Source: Aspidiotus rigidus (Eukaryota > Arthropoda > Insecta > Hemiptera > Diaspididae). From it: DNA of 64,000 nt. The notes beneath the pieces were generated by a model that saw only the letters and a list, made by a program, of their open reading frames with translations, did not search any database and was not told the origin of the DNA. The stretch spans positions 1,178,001 to 1,242,000 of the forward strand of contig JAVHKY010000026.1 in NCBI GenBank assembly GCA_035079385.1. Reading direction: 5' to 3'. Each line of letters begins with the position of its first letter. Positions within the stretch are counted from its first letter, which is position 1. This document shows positions 53,999-64,000 of this stretch, in pieces. The translations under genes and the position numbers were made by a program.

Positions 53999-55972
53999 CT
54001 ATTTGATTTCTTTTTTGGTTTTTAATATCTTTCTTATATATCCATCCAATTTTTGGTGGCGTTCCCCGTTCTGCAGGCACTGTCCCAATTCCTGTGTAGT
54101 TATTTTAGCATCCCCCCTGATACGATAAAAATTTTTGCATTTTATAAAGGTGTGATCCGGATCATCATCAGAATTTAAGCATTCCCTGCATTGACTATCA
54201 TTTATAATATTGAAATTTTTGAGGTACGTTGCAAAATTCCCATGTCCCGTCAAATACTGTGTTAAAAAATAATTTGATTTCAATTTCTTGTTTTCAAGTC
54301 TTATCCCTATGTCTGGAATCAATTTAGCCGTTCTCCTACCTGTCTTTTCTTTTTCATATTGCTCCTGCCAATTTTTAATTGTATCTAATCTTATTATTTT
54401 TATGCTTTCTACCATTTCTTTTTTCGTTATTTTATTTTCTTTGAATTTAATTTTTAATGTTTTTATTTTGTTAGTTTGGCTTAATTGCAAATCAATTGGG
54501 GTTATTCCAGCTATAACGTGTGAGGCTGTATGAGATACTGTTCTGTATGCTGAAATTATTCCTATTAATACTGTCCTTTGGAGTGATTTTAGTTTCTTAA
54601 TCTCAGTATTCCTAAGTTTCTCAAAATAAGCAAGGGAGCCATATTCTATTATTGAGCGAAAAAGTGCATTGTACAATATTTCTCTTTTATATGTGTCCAT
54701 ACCAAAAGTGTTACCATATAAAGCCCGAATTTTATTATAATATTTTCTTAATTTGTTTGTAATGTATTCTACGTGTTTATTAAAGTTTAGGTTTTGGTCG
54801 ATGATTATTCCTAGATATTTCATTTCTGTATGGAATATTATTTTCTCCTGCCCCAACTTTATTTTTCCTTCCATTCTTTTTCGAAATTCGTATTTTTCAT
54901 GTCTCCGAGATAGGAAAAGCATCTGTGTTTTATTCGGATTGAGTGTTAGGCCTAAGTATTCCAGTTTAAGTTTTATCATTTCTATCTTATCATTTATTAA
55001 TTGAGAGTCAGTCATTTTATTTATTCCCGCTATTATCAGCAGGTCATCGGCATAGCTCAAGAGTTTGAATTTTTTTGTTTCCTTTACTGCTTCATGTACT
55101 TCAGTCATTGCAATATTAAACAATGTTGGCGATAAGGCTGAGCCTTGTGGTACTCCCGAGGATAAAGCATGTTCTAACTTTAGGTTACTATCTTTGTCAA
55201 AGAAACATATTTTTCTGTTTTCAAAGTAGCTCTGAATAATTTGTATTAATTGACTATTAATCTCCTTTTTCTCCATTGTTTCTAGTAATCTTGACCATTT
55301 GACCCAGTTGAAAGCCCCTGTAATATCAAAACTGACTAAAATTACATGTTTAAATATTTTTCTAAATTGGTCCAGCGTTTTAGTTAATTCAATCAAGGCT
55401 GTTTCTGTGGATCGCCCTTCTCTAAATCCATATTGTTGTTCATGAAAAATGCTAAGTTTTTCAATTTCTTGATTAAGATAATATTTTATTATTTTCTCAT
55501 AAACTTTTCCAAGGGTGGGCAGTAAGGTTAGTGGTCTATATGAGTTTATTTCAGCAGGATTCTTATTAGGTTTATTCAAGAGTTTTATTTTACCTAGTTT
55601 CCACGTTTCTGGGAAATAGTTTATGCTTAAAAGTTTCTGAAAAATTGTTTTGAAGATTTCTGGTGACTGTTTGTTAATTATTTTGAGCATTTTATTGGAG
55701 ATATCATCATGGCCATTAGCCTTCCTATTGTTTAGTTTTTTTATTATATTTTTTATTAGGAGCTCGTCAATTTCTATGTTATTTCCTTGTTCATTCTCAT
55801 ATTCTTTGAGGGGATCATTTATGTTTGGGAAAATATTTAGAAAAATTTCTTTGTACTTTTCTTTTTCTTCAGTGATAATTTTATTACCAAGCTTGATGGG
55901 AGGGAATTCAAATTTCTTATATTTCTCCATTATAATTTTGTACGGTTTCCCCCAAACTGAGCTCTCGGTTAT
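53999..55972 (-). CDS. LINE reverse transcriptase (partial ORF2, uninterrupted)
   Basis: The frame is open from the truncation point; Met at 55930 gives 643 codons. RT motifs in order are KLLNKPNKNPAEINSYRPLT, SFDITGAFNWVKW (first catalytic Asp; the usual AFD is AFN), SSGVPQGSALSP and SYADDLLIIA (YADD, about 55050). Then come the thumb (LGLTLNPNKTQMLFLS, MKYLGIIID), the TGHGNF segment and a C-terminal knuckle CRECLNSDDDPDHTFIKC (C-x2-C-x8-H-x4-C), as in R1-clade elements. The endonuclease is lost, so it cannot move on its own, yet no frameshift has accumulated, which points to a young insertion. Codon use is very A-rich. Confidence 0.9.
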   Translation of the reverse strand: MTESSVWGKPYKIIMEKYKKFEFPPIKLGNKIITEEKEKYKEIFLNIFPNINDPLKEYENEQGNNIEIDELLIKNIIKKLNNRKANGHDDISNKMLKIINKQSPEIFKTIFQKLLSINYFPETWKLGKIKLLNKPNKNPAEINSYRPLTLLPTLGKVYEKIIKYYLNQEIEKLSIFHEQQYGFREGRSTETALIELTKTLDQFRKIFKHVILVSFDITGAFNWVKWSRLLETMEKKEINSQLIQIIQSYFENRKICFFDKDSNLKLEHALSSGVPQGSALSPTLFNIAMTEVHEAVKETKKFKLLSYADDLLIIAGINKMTDSQLINDKIEMIKLKLEYLGLTLNPNKTQMLFLSRRHEKYEFRKRMEGKIKLGQEKIIFHTEMKYLGIIIDQNLNFNKHVEYITNKLRKYYNKIRALYGNTFGMDTYKREILYNALFRSIIEYGSLAYFEKLRNTEIKKLKSLQRTVLIGIISAYRTVSHTASHVIAGITPIDLQLSQTNKIKTLKIKFKENKITKKEMVESIKIIRLDTIKNWQEQYEKEKTGRRTAKLIPDIGIRLENKKLKSNYFLTQYLTGHGNFATYLKNFNIINDSQCRECLNSDDDPDHTFIKCKNFYRIRGDAKITTQELGQCLQNGERHQKLDGYIRKILKTKKEIK

Positions 55973-56013
55973 ACCCTGACGTATTCGATGTAAATTCGAT
56001 CCGCAAGTTCATA
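55973..56013 (-). pseudogene. Fragment of a copy of the secreted-protein gene (5' part)
   Basis: The reverse complement reads TATGAACTTGCGGATCGAAT and on to CAGGGT, identical to 47742-47782. It joins the other fragment across the LINE. Just upstream is GGTTAGGTTAGG. Confidence 0.85.
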
Positions 56014-56179
56014 CCTAACCTAACCTAGCCTCCAATGAACAGACAATGTAGGTATTTTCTTTGTGCGGACACTAAATTTCTTCTCTTTTGAAAAATAATT
56101 ATAAAAACTTCCCTATTTTTGAGACAGACTCAGCTTCATTACATTCTTTGGTCCGTATGTAAGGCCAGTCTGCCCCATG

Positions 56180-56410
56180 TGGTGGCCTTTTTTGAAAAAA
56201 ATATATTACCCACTTTAATCAAACCCTATTTTAAAGTAGGTTCCACTTTGATCGCATTTCTAAAAAAAATATATATTGCTAAACTTTAACCAAAACCTAT
56301 TTTAAGATGAGTTTTACTTTGGTCGCATTTCTAAAAAAAAAAAAACATACCGTTAAAATTTAACCAAACCCTATTTTAAAATGGGTTCTACTTTGGTTGC
56401 ATTTTGAGGT
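56180..56410. repeat. ~83-bp tandem repeat, three units
   Basis: Each unit has AACCCTATTTTAA or a variant, GGTTCCACTTTGATCGCATT-like sequence and an A-run. The last unit overlaps the end of the OTU remnant frame. Confidence 0.75.
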
Positions 56411-56976
56411 TTCCCTAGTTTGTTTATTCTTTTGATGATCCTCTCGATCTATCAGAATTTCTTTCTTTCCAGAAATTACTTTTCGCAACTTTTCCTGATT
56501 TGTTTTTTCTTTTTCATTTGAGTACAGCTCTACATTGCTTCTCAATTTCAGCTGTTCAGCATTTCTAATAAGAGGCCAATAGTGAACATTTTGATAATGC
56601 GTTAAATCACCAGGGGGCCCCCCTTTTCACTGAACTTGTAATCAATTTTTCTTATGTTTGTGAAAGCTTTGTTGACAACATGTACACAAAAATGTTCAAA
56701 TTGTATATCCAACTAACAGCAATAATCTCTACATGATCAGAAAAAGTGCCTAATTTCGACATACTTCTCAACATTTTCCTCAATTACATAATTTGTAAAA
56801 AGATCTTTCTCTTTTTCAATACAGTCGATGCACTTCTTTCTAATGCTGATATAATGTTGCTCAGTAAAATACAAAATTGAATGAAAAAGGCAGTTTCCAT
56901 CGCCTGGAACAGGCAATGCAAAGTATAATTCTTGCTTTTCATTCTTCACTAAATATTGTTTACTAAAATCAATCAT
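56411..56976 (-). pseudogene. OTU-type cysteine protease remnant
   Basis: OTU proteases remove ubiquitin. The minus frame from 56976 reads KQELYFALPVPGDGNCLFHS, ILYFTEQHY, the D-G-N-C catalytic block with the following His and Ser, up to VEIRHFF. After a frameshift (about 56735) it continues SDHVEIIAVSWIYNLNIFVY, the OTU core segment, and after a second one it reads QNVHYWPLIR with the catalytic His region (HY). Helitrons and some other insect elements carry OTU domains, so this may be part of such an element; no helicase was found. Confidence 0.65.
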
Positions 56977-59900
56977 TCTTGCATTAAATTATCTACCTTT
57001 TTTGCAAAGGAAAATATGACGTAACAATTCAGCGTTCATTTTTTAAAAATAGGCAGATTACAGTTTTTTAATAACTAAATCCCTCAAGAAATGCGAAGCT
57101 TTTTTTAGAAGACAGAAGTTGTCAAACTTTCTTCTGTAAAAATTCTTATGAATATACTGAGGTACTGAGATTTCAACGTTTTACTCTCTTCAAAGAAAAA
57201 TGAAGAAAAGAAAATGAAACAATCCTCGTCAAATGTTTCCTTTCCTGAAAAAATCTTTACACTTACAGGATAGGAGAATTTTCAACAATTCTTAGAAGGA
57301 CAACATTCAAAAAATTTATGCTCAAGATTTAGACTGATTTACTCTGCATTTGAGACATAATGCATGTAATTTCAGAGACTGCGCGCCAACAGCTAACAGC
57401 CTGTAGCTGATAACAACACTGACATACGTCATCACAAAAATGGTCTATTCCTCATTCACAAATTTGGAATCTAGTAGGAGCGCTAATGGCTAAATCTAGA
57501 ATGCACTTTAAGGTAAACATAACATTTTGGCCATAAGGGGTTATACATAATATAAGAAAAACTCTAGTGTCCTTAATATTATATTGTTTTATACAAAAAA
57601 ATGTGGAGAATGAAAGTTGTAACTCTCATAATTATTTCAGATTTTCTGCAGAACTTTTCTCACATATTCATCTTTTTGACCTCATTGCACCAAATAGTGA
57701 TCACCATTTGTTTAGCAGCCTGAGGGCAGACGCATTGCTCAAATTTGTAAATTACTCACTCAATAAAAATATCTAGAAAAGTAAGACGTTTTCAGAGAGA
57801 ATAAAACTTGTAGGAAATGAAATTTTTTCATCAATTGCGGCTTTAAAAATTTAGCTCCATGTGTCTTAATGTTGACCTTTTGCTGGATGATATGAGTAGT
57901 CGAAGCTAGCGCTGCACAGCCCAACACAAAAAATTCAAATTTCTCTGATCCGAGGTACTTTAATGTTTTCAAAACGTTAGTTAGAATTGTTAGAATTCGA
58001 GACGTACAGCTCTACAGTGTTCACTAGTCAGCAAAGGGTAAATTTTGAAATTCATGAACACAGATAGTCGCAATTGGAAGGAAATTTCATTTCCATTAAG
58101 TTCTACTCTTTTCGAGTCTACAACTACTAAATTTCAATCCTTGCGTTAGTAATAAATAGCCTCAATAAACTCGGATTCATTCAAGAAGCCCAACTTTTTA
58201 CCTTTTCACAGTGCAACACAAACTTGAACAAGGGATATTGTGCTTGTCCCCCTCTTCTGTCTTATATCACAACAAAATTACCAAAGGTATTGCGAGTATC
58301 TTGAATGAATCAGAGTTGGGAAAAATTTTCTTATAGTCTGCTATAAAAAAGATTAATATTTTCAGAAATCGATTGCATACGTTTCGGTAGTCACGGGATA
58401 AATGAGGAGTTTACTCTGATCTGGACGGTCTTCGTTTCTCATTGGTTGAACTATTTTGATGCCTACCTGCGTTCTTACTCTTTTATTCGGATTCGGAATA
58501 GACTACACGACGTCACCCTCACCGACTCACAGTTAGAAAAACTATTCACCGCCGGGGCTTGCGATTGATCGTCTTCCAAAGGGTGGTTTACACAATCAAT
58601 AAAAATCAACATTATTGAGCGCTTTGTCAATAGAAGTTACCGTGTATCCTATTCAGAAACGTCGTTATAAATGTTATAATGATTCAATGTTCCATAATAC
58701 AATAATAATTTTTAAGGTCATTTTTATTGATCGTACAAACGACCCTTTCAAGAACAATAAGCCTTTCACACTTTGGGTTCTTAATTCGGATAGTATAAGC
58801 GTTTGCCTGATTTGTTATCAAACTTGTAGTCAAACAAAAATTCAAGTTTTTATTTTCAAATAATTTTTGTAATTTTGTGGATTATATTTACATTTTACCA
58901 TCCCGTAAAGAAGCAAAAATAAAAATTTGCCCAAAACTTCCAAGAATTTTGTCAATTTTTCAATCTGAATTTTCTCATTTTGATAATATGACTACGTGTA
59001 TGATAAGAAAAATGTAAACAAACGCCAAGTGTGAGAGGCTTATAAAGAGAAAAAAAAATCATCCTATAAAAATAATTTAGAATGCGAAATAAAGAGTTTG
59101 TATTCATATTTTAAAGGATTTTCGTTAGTTATAAAATACTTAATTTCCGATCAATAACAATCATCGCTTTTCATGATATTTGGAAGTCCTTTGGGAGTTT
59201 GCGTGACGTCATTGGGAAATTTGTCCTGTGCAAAACAAGGACCGTAAGAGGCTCATGGCGTATTCATCTTCTCACATACCTTGGTAATTTAATGGTGCAT
59301 AATATGGGGTAAAACTCGGACCACATCCTTAGACGATGGTCCTTCGGAATCTTTATCCTCATTCTATGTCACGTAATTGATTAAAAGTCACAAAAAGTAC
59401 CCAATAATACATTGGAATACCGAGCTCTTACTTCCGAAATCCAAAAACTAGTTTCCAACTAAAAAGATATTCTGATTAATGCGAACTCGGAAAATGGTGG
59501 GATGAAAAATCTGCTTACTTCTTCATAAGTGGAGATCAGATTATCTTAGCAAAGATTCGGAGATGGAATGATCGTAAGATACGCGTAGAAATAACCAAAT
59601 GTATCAATCATTAAAGATAAAATTTCTCGAACTGCACTCCACCGTATAGACTCGAGCTCGTAAAACTATCATAATCAGCTTTGATATAGCATTTTCACCA
59701 GCACTTCACTATTAATACCGAAAGGATTAAAACTTTGTACGGAATGTAATAACAGTAGGAATTAACAGAGCCGACCACTATGAACCAAAATTTAAAACTC
59801 GACGATCGCGAACTAAACTGACGCTATATTCCGAAGCTACGGAGAACAAACTAACGAACACCTTTCGAAATCATTTTACAATTTCTACTCGACAAACATT

Positions 59901-60636
59901 TCAAGAGCTAGCAACCCGAGAGCCGGAGTGACTGCCACCAACCAAACAACCTGTTCTTCTTCACCACTCTACTAACACATACACAAACATGTAAGCACAC
60001 ACACTCACATTTTCACACATACGAAGGAAGGGACAAGCGACGTACATTACGGATGTTGAATGTTGATGAACTTTTCTGTTGTCTAGTGTTGTACTCCTCC
60101 TCCGACCCAAACAGCAGGTGTTGTGACCATTATTTATTAAATCCTGCCAGTGCTGCCACTTGTAACATTCACGCGGTATATTCGTGTCGATACTTGTAAA
60201 GCTTTTGAGTGATAAGAAATCCAAAAACTAAGAGTTAACTACCATGGAAAATGATTTTGAATCTCCGAATTTTATCTAGTCTAATTATGTCTTTCCTTTT
60301 AACGAACAGTTTCGATAATTTTGTAATTTGCTGCTCTCTCTATAATAGCTTCTTGTCGATTAAACTAATCAGGCTTAGTCATGATGTTGATTTCAGATAA
60401 ATAAGCACTTTTTTACGAGAGGCTGATAACGCTATTAAATGTTGGTAAGTGGGTCTAGTTCGAGTATTCAGTTATTTGCAATTAAATGTTGGTTTTTCGC
60501 GCAGTTCTCGCACGTACTACCTCCGTTTGAACAGTCGTGCATTAGCTGGCCCTGAAATGTGAGTAGTAATGTGCCGATGAAGGAAAATGAGTCGACATTC
60601 GATGCGCGTACTCGAAGGAGAACGGATTGATACATC
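56977..60636. other. Intergenic, no supported gene
   Basis: Several short AT-rich frames without motifs. I see no repeat family or RNA gene that I can name. The last part is upstream of the transporter gene; no TATA box was identified. Confidence 0.4.
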
Positions 60637-60724
60637 ATGTGCCTGGCTAAACTCGCCGAAATCTTCCCAACAAAATGGAGTGCGGTCATTTTTGTTCTAT
60701 ACATGTCGCTGTTCATTAGTCAAG
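60637..60724 (+). CDS. senju: senju-like exon 1
   Basis: MCLAKLAEIFPTKW to SQ; donor GTGTGA. An in-frame TGA is just upstream. Confidence 0.85.
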
Positions 60725-62493
60725 GTGTGATTATCGAATAGAATCGTTATCAATTATTACTGAAGTTTTATAATTAATCTGTCGTGGTTATAGGTTTATT
60801 AATCTCGAATACTCAAGAATCGAAAACTTACCGATACGATCCTGCTTTGGCGGTTTTTTTAACCGAGTCCGTCAAGTTATTAGCTTGTATCTTATGGTAC
60901 TGTGGAAGGTACGTTAATAATAATTTGTTCTAATTCGAGATTGACGTTTTGCAGCATCCTTTTCTTGCACTTGAATCAGAATTATCGACATGAACTCTTT
61001 CCTCTTATTCCTGTATCAAAATTTTTAGATAAATTAGAATAAGTGGACGTTGCTCGTAAATAAAAATTTAAAAATAACTTACTTGCAATATTTTACACAC
61101 ATTCTCGTTTATCAATTTCCAGGCATAGTTGTTTCGCTTTATTCGATCAAACATGGAAGAATGCGAAATGTAAGATGAAAAACTGATTACGATGATGTAA
61201 TCGTGGAATAATTCCTACGTTTTATATTATTTCTCTTGTTCCAGTGTTCTCGTTGTATTTCATACCAGCAGTATTGTATTGCTACTACAATAACTTGTCG
61301 TATGTGAATTTGTTACATTTTGACCCACCGACCTACTCCATTCTCCTTCAATTGCGTGTTGTTGTTACCGGCGTATTATTTCAAGTAAGTAATCTGAAAT
61401 TTCCTTTCGTTTTCTTGAAAATAGGAGCGGAGTCCCCCTTTCGAATGGCGAAATCGTGAATCAGACCTTATTTTTTAGGAAAAGAAATGTCAACCATTAG
61501 AACAGTTCAATTTTTTGCATACTCTAGCGGAAACGATCTTTTTTGCCTTTGCTTTTGACAATTTTCTCCGTTTTTTGTCCCTTCCTCGCTCCCGTGGAAT
61601 CAAAATCATATCCTGGATCGATATTCATTTCCACCAACCGCTATGAATTCAATGTTTCAGATTCTGTTCAAAAGGACGTTAACATTCTTGCAATGGGCAT
61701 CTCTAGTTTTTTTGACCATTGGTTGTATGATCAAGAATCTGGATTTTGGCACAGTCGTTCGAGCTTTGCACGAACCATCGACGGTAATATTAGTTGCAAA
61801 CAATGAAACGAATGTTCTTCCCGTGGAATACGAAGAGACAGCGGGATTTGGATTCAATATTTATACTGCATTCATTATTATTCAAGTCAGGATAAATTTC
61901 TAATTCTAATTTTCCATAAGATTTCAACTTCTAATATTCGTATTTAATGTTAGGTTCTTTCCTCATGTTTCGCTGGAGTGTACACAGAATTTTTGTTAAA
62001 GAATAGAGGCGCGCACGTCGATGTAGCAATGCAGAATGTTTTTCTCTACGTAGATTCCGTAGTGTGTAATTTACTGATATTGCTGTGGAAATCAAATTCC
62101 CTAGATTTTAAAGAATATTCGTTCGCCAGGATAATGAATATGAAGGTAAGCTCGAATCAATTGGCTTTTACGATCGGATATCAATATTGAAAATTCATTC
62201 AATTTTTCCCGTTGTAGGTCTTAATTGTGATATTGAATAACGCGGCAGTCGGTATCGTGACGAGTTTCTTTTTGAAATATTTGAATTCAATATTAAAAAC
62301 TGTAGCGTCTGCATTAGAATTGGTTTTTATCGCTGTTTTGACGTGGTTCTTTTTCGGAGTGCCAATTACTTGGCAGACGACTTTATCTATTACCATCGTA
62401 TCGTTATCTATTATATTATATGCTCGTAACCCAGTTCAAAACCCAGCTATCAGTCAGCCGGTGAAAGCAAACAGTCACGGAGGATTTGTTTGA
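60637..62493 (+). CDS. senju: Nucleotide-sugar transporter, SLC35A family (senju-like)
   Basis: This is a Golgi multi-pass carrier that exchanges UDP-sugars for nucleotide monophosphate; Drosophila senju moves UDP-galactose. Seven exons, all GT-AG, keep frame: 60637-60724, 60794-60908, 61123-61169, 61245-61384, 61661-61885, 61954-62145 and 62218-62493, giving 360 residues. The start is fixed by an in-frame TGA at 60628. Visible features are an N-terminal helix (EIFPTKWSAVIFVLYMSLF), FLTESVKLLA, YYNNLSYVNLLHFDPPTYS (about 95-113, a family hallmark), LQLRVVVTGVLF, a YTEFLLKN block with QNVFLYVDSVVCN (about 215-240), and the terminal KYLNSILKTVASALELVFIA. The mix of DPPTY and the N-terminal FPTK fits senju better than other SLC35A genes. 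Polyadenylation candidates: AATAAA at 62590 and 63221. Confidence 0.88.
60794..60908 (+). CDS. senju: senju-like exon 2
   Basis: LLISNTQESKTYRYDPALAV then FLTESVKLLACILWYCG; acceptor TTATAG, donor GTACGT. Confidence 0.85.
61123..61169 (+). CDS. senju: senju-like exon 3
   Basis: A 47-bp exon, HSCFALFDQTWKNAK; acceptor TTCCAG, donor GTAAGA. Confidence 0.8.
61245..61384 (+). CDS. senju: senju-like exon 4
   Basis: FSLYFIPAVLYCYYNNLSYV and FDPPTYSILLQLRVVVTGV; donor GTAAGT. Confidence 0.9.
61661..61885 (+). CDS. senju: senju-like exon 5
   Basis: ILFKRTLTFLQWASLVFLTI to IYTAFIIIQ; acceptor TTTCAG, donor GTCAGG (less usual). Confidence 0.85.
61954..62145 (+). CDS. senju: senju-like exon 6
   Basis: VLSSCFAGVYTEFLLKNRG to FARIMNMK; acceptor TGTTAG, donor GTAAGC. 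Confidence 0.88.
62218..62493 (+). CDS. senju: senju-like exon 7 and stop
   Basis: VLIVILNNAAVGIVTSFFLK to GGFV and TGA; acceptor TTGTAG. Confidence 0.9.
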   Translation, partial: VLIVILNNAAVGIVTSFFLKYLNSILKTVASALELVFIAVLTWFFFGVPITWQTTLSITIVSLSIILYARNPVQNPAISQPVKANSHGGFV

Positions 62494-64000
62494 CACGAAT
62501 TGATACGTTTACTCTTTCTGTTCGTAACGTGATTATTGAAAAGATTTCAAGATCTTGGTTTCATTAAAATCCATTGTCTGAAAAGATCAAAATAAAAAAA
62601 AATCTTCAATAATTTGAAAAAAAAAAAAAACAATCGCGAACTGTTAGATCGTAATTTCTTCCGACTATAATTTGTCACCCCGCTTAATGTTAATAAATTG
62701 CTACCTAGTCTTGACGAATAATGATCACAAAAAAAAATTTGGATCTAATGATCGTCTCTTTAATGGATCTAGTAAAATTGCTAGTCTCGACAAATAATAA
62801 TCGGAGAAATAGAAAAGAAACAAATCGCGAGGTTTTATAAGTTATAGAGTGAAGATTTTTTTTTAAGTCATCAATCTTTCTTTGCAATAGGATCAAATAG
62901 ATTCAAGAATTTGGAATCATTTTTTTGTAACTGTTCTACTTATTTAGAATCTCACTAATATGTATCTGTTGTTTGGTAATCGATTTTATTCTTTTTTCCT
63001 CTGTCCCGTTGAAAATGTCATCATATAGAATTCAAAAGACTTTTTATTGCTATCCGGCAAGCATTTAATTATTCGTAAAATGGTCGTTGTAAGCTTTGTA
63101 TTAGCTTCTACTATCAAAATGGATCTGTTTCGTATTTTTTTACCTTCTGTAATTCATTTTTCATCGGATTATTGTACATGTTCATTTTTTCTTTAATACA
63201 TTTTGACAAAGACTCGAGAGAATAAATAAGTACCATACTTTTTCCTATTCTTATCGTTGGTTTGATTTATCGTTGAAACAAAGTAAAGCAATATTAATAC
63301 TTTCTTTGATATCGTTCTTTATTGATTATTTTAGTCGTGGCGTTATCTTACATTCGTTAATGAAATTCTTATCTGTAATTTAAAGTCAGTTCGAGAAATT
63401 GATTCTTCCTTCTGAACTACGGAACATTTTAAATTGAAAAAATTAAGACTGTAAACCTATGAGAGCAATATTAAATATGAAAATACTTCGTGTAGATCGA
63501 AAACTTTCGGTCAAACGATCATTATCACGAATATCGATCAAACTGTTTTCTACGGTGTGGTAATTACCTATTTTAAATTGAAGATTGAGTTTACAGTACT
63601 CAAGACCAGATTCTGCGAACTGTTCCTGTATGACACCCTCGTCGCACTAATTCATTTGCATTACATGACACAGTATGAAGTTACGAGCTTAAATCTTTGG
63701 AATTTCTTCTTCTGTCGAATCTACTGATGACACTGCCTTAAATCGAACGTTAAAAGGATGCCCATTATACCCATGTGTAGTCTATTCTCTTAGGATTACA
63801 AATCGTGACACCACTGAATATTAGTCAGTACTTAAGTGTTAGTGCGTTATAAACACTAATGTTGACCTTTCCTCTCAGTCTTCGTTTTGTACTGTCCATC
63901 TGTGTTTGTGAAAATTTGTAATCCTGAGTTGAATAAACTATAGTGTCGAATTGAATTGGCTCTAAGAATTCAAAATTATGTACAGAAAGGGAAATTTCAA
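62494..64000 (+). other. 3' UTR and downstream of the transporter gene
   Basis: AT-rich with possible poly(A) signals AATAAA at 62590 and 63221 and AATAAA near 63932. No coding motifs. Confidence 0.45.

Larger units (their letters stand above)
53574..55972 (-). mobile_element. R1-clade LINE, 5'-truncated, with poly(A), inserted in the gene copy
   Basis: The minus-strand element ends in a 29-base poly(A) (53574-53602 as T), preceded by a low-complexity UTR rich in TTTA and TTA units. Its 5' end is inside ORF2 at ITESSVWGKPYK. The break in the host gene fragment falls exactly at both ends, so the boundaries are well defined. No target duplication is evident. Confidence 0.9.

Noticed and set aside
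61543..61903. Alternative plus-strand frames of 86-87 codons
   Set aside because: They cross the intron-exon boundary of the transporter gene; splicing evidence favours the exon at 61661-61885.

Overview
The window looks like nuclear DNA of an insect. Two conserved animal genes are split by short GT-AG introns: Rab23 on the minus strand and a senju-like nucleotide-sugar transporter on the plus strand. The rest is AT-rich and dominated by R1, Jockey and Penelope-type retroelements, hAT relatives, small LTR elements and satellite DNA. Short GGTTA runs (insect-type telomere repeat) occur twice, and one Rab23 intron holds a very AT-rich mitochondrial insertion. A sap-feeding hemipteran such as a mealybug would fit, but the sequence alone does not prove the species.

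Region by region: 0.7-4.5 kb holds the 3' end of one LINE followed by a 5'-truncated R1-like LINE whose (ATT)n tail contains a solo LTR. 4.8-11.1 kb holds four minus-strand exons of Rab23; its 5.5 kb third visible intron contains a decayed R1 copy and a rearranged NUMT (16S, 12S, ND1). 9.3-22.5 kb is a composite repeat field: a 45-bp satellite in both orientations, with a higher-order ~270-bp period at 19.8-21.4 kb, mixed with Penelope-like fragments and a non-autonomous LTR element. 22.5-24.3 kb holds three more Penelope pieces, including GIY-YIG domains. 27.2-27.7 kb is a broken FLYWCH/MULE-type gene. 29.2-33.3 kb is a foldback-like element with arms made of a ~160-bp satellite and a loop carrying a MITE and a decayed cysteine-rich gene. 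34-39.4 kb holds an R1 tail, minisatellites, a ~197-bp satellite and another Penelope fragment. 42-46.3 kb holds a Jockey 3' end and a 1.3 kb element with long inverted termini.

47.6-56 kb is the most distinctive part. Two divergent but alignable secreted-protein genes (197 and 200 codons) face each other across an apparently intact hAT transposon with perfect 8-bp target duplications. A small LTR (TRIM-like) element has inserted at the 3' end of the second gene and now supplies its last codons and stop. A fragment of a further copy of the first gene is split by a 2.4 kb LINE. No function is recognised for this family; small fast-changing secreted proteins in sap feeders are often salivary or digestive, but that is only inference.

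56.4-57 kb holds a broken OTU protease. 60.6-62.5 kb holds the complete seven-exon transporter gene. Everything else is intergenic or unrecognised repeat sequence. The conserved genes are housekeeping genes of the secretory and trafficking system and do not form an operon-like unit; the remaining content reflects repeated nesting of mobile DNA.
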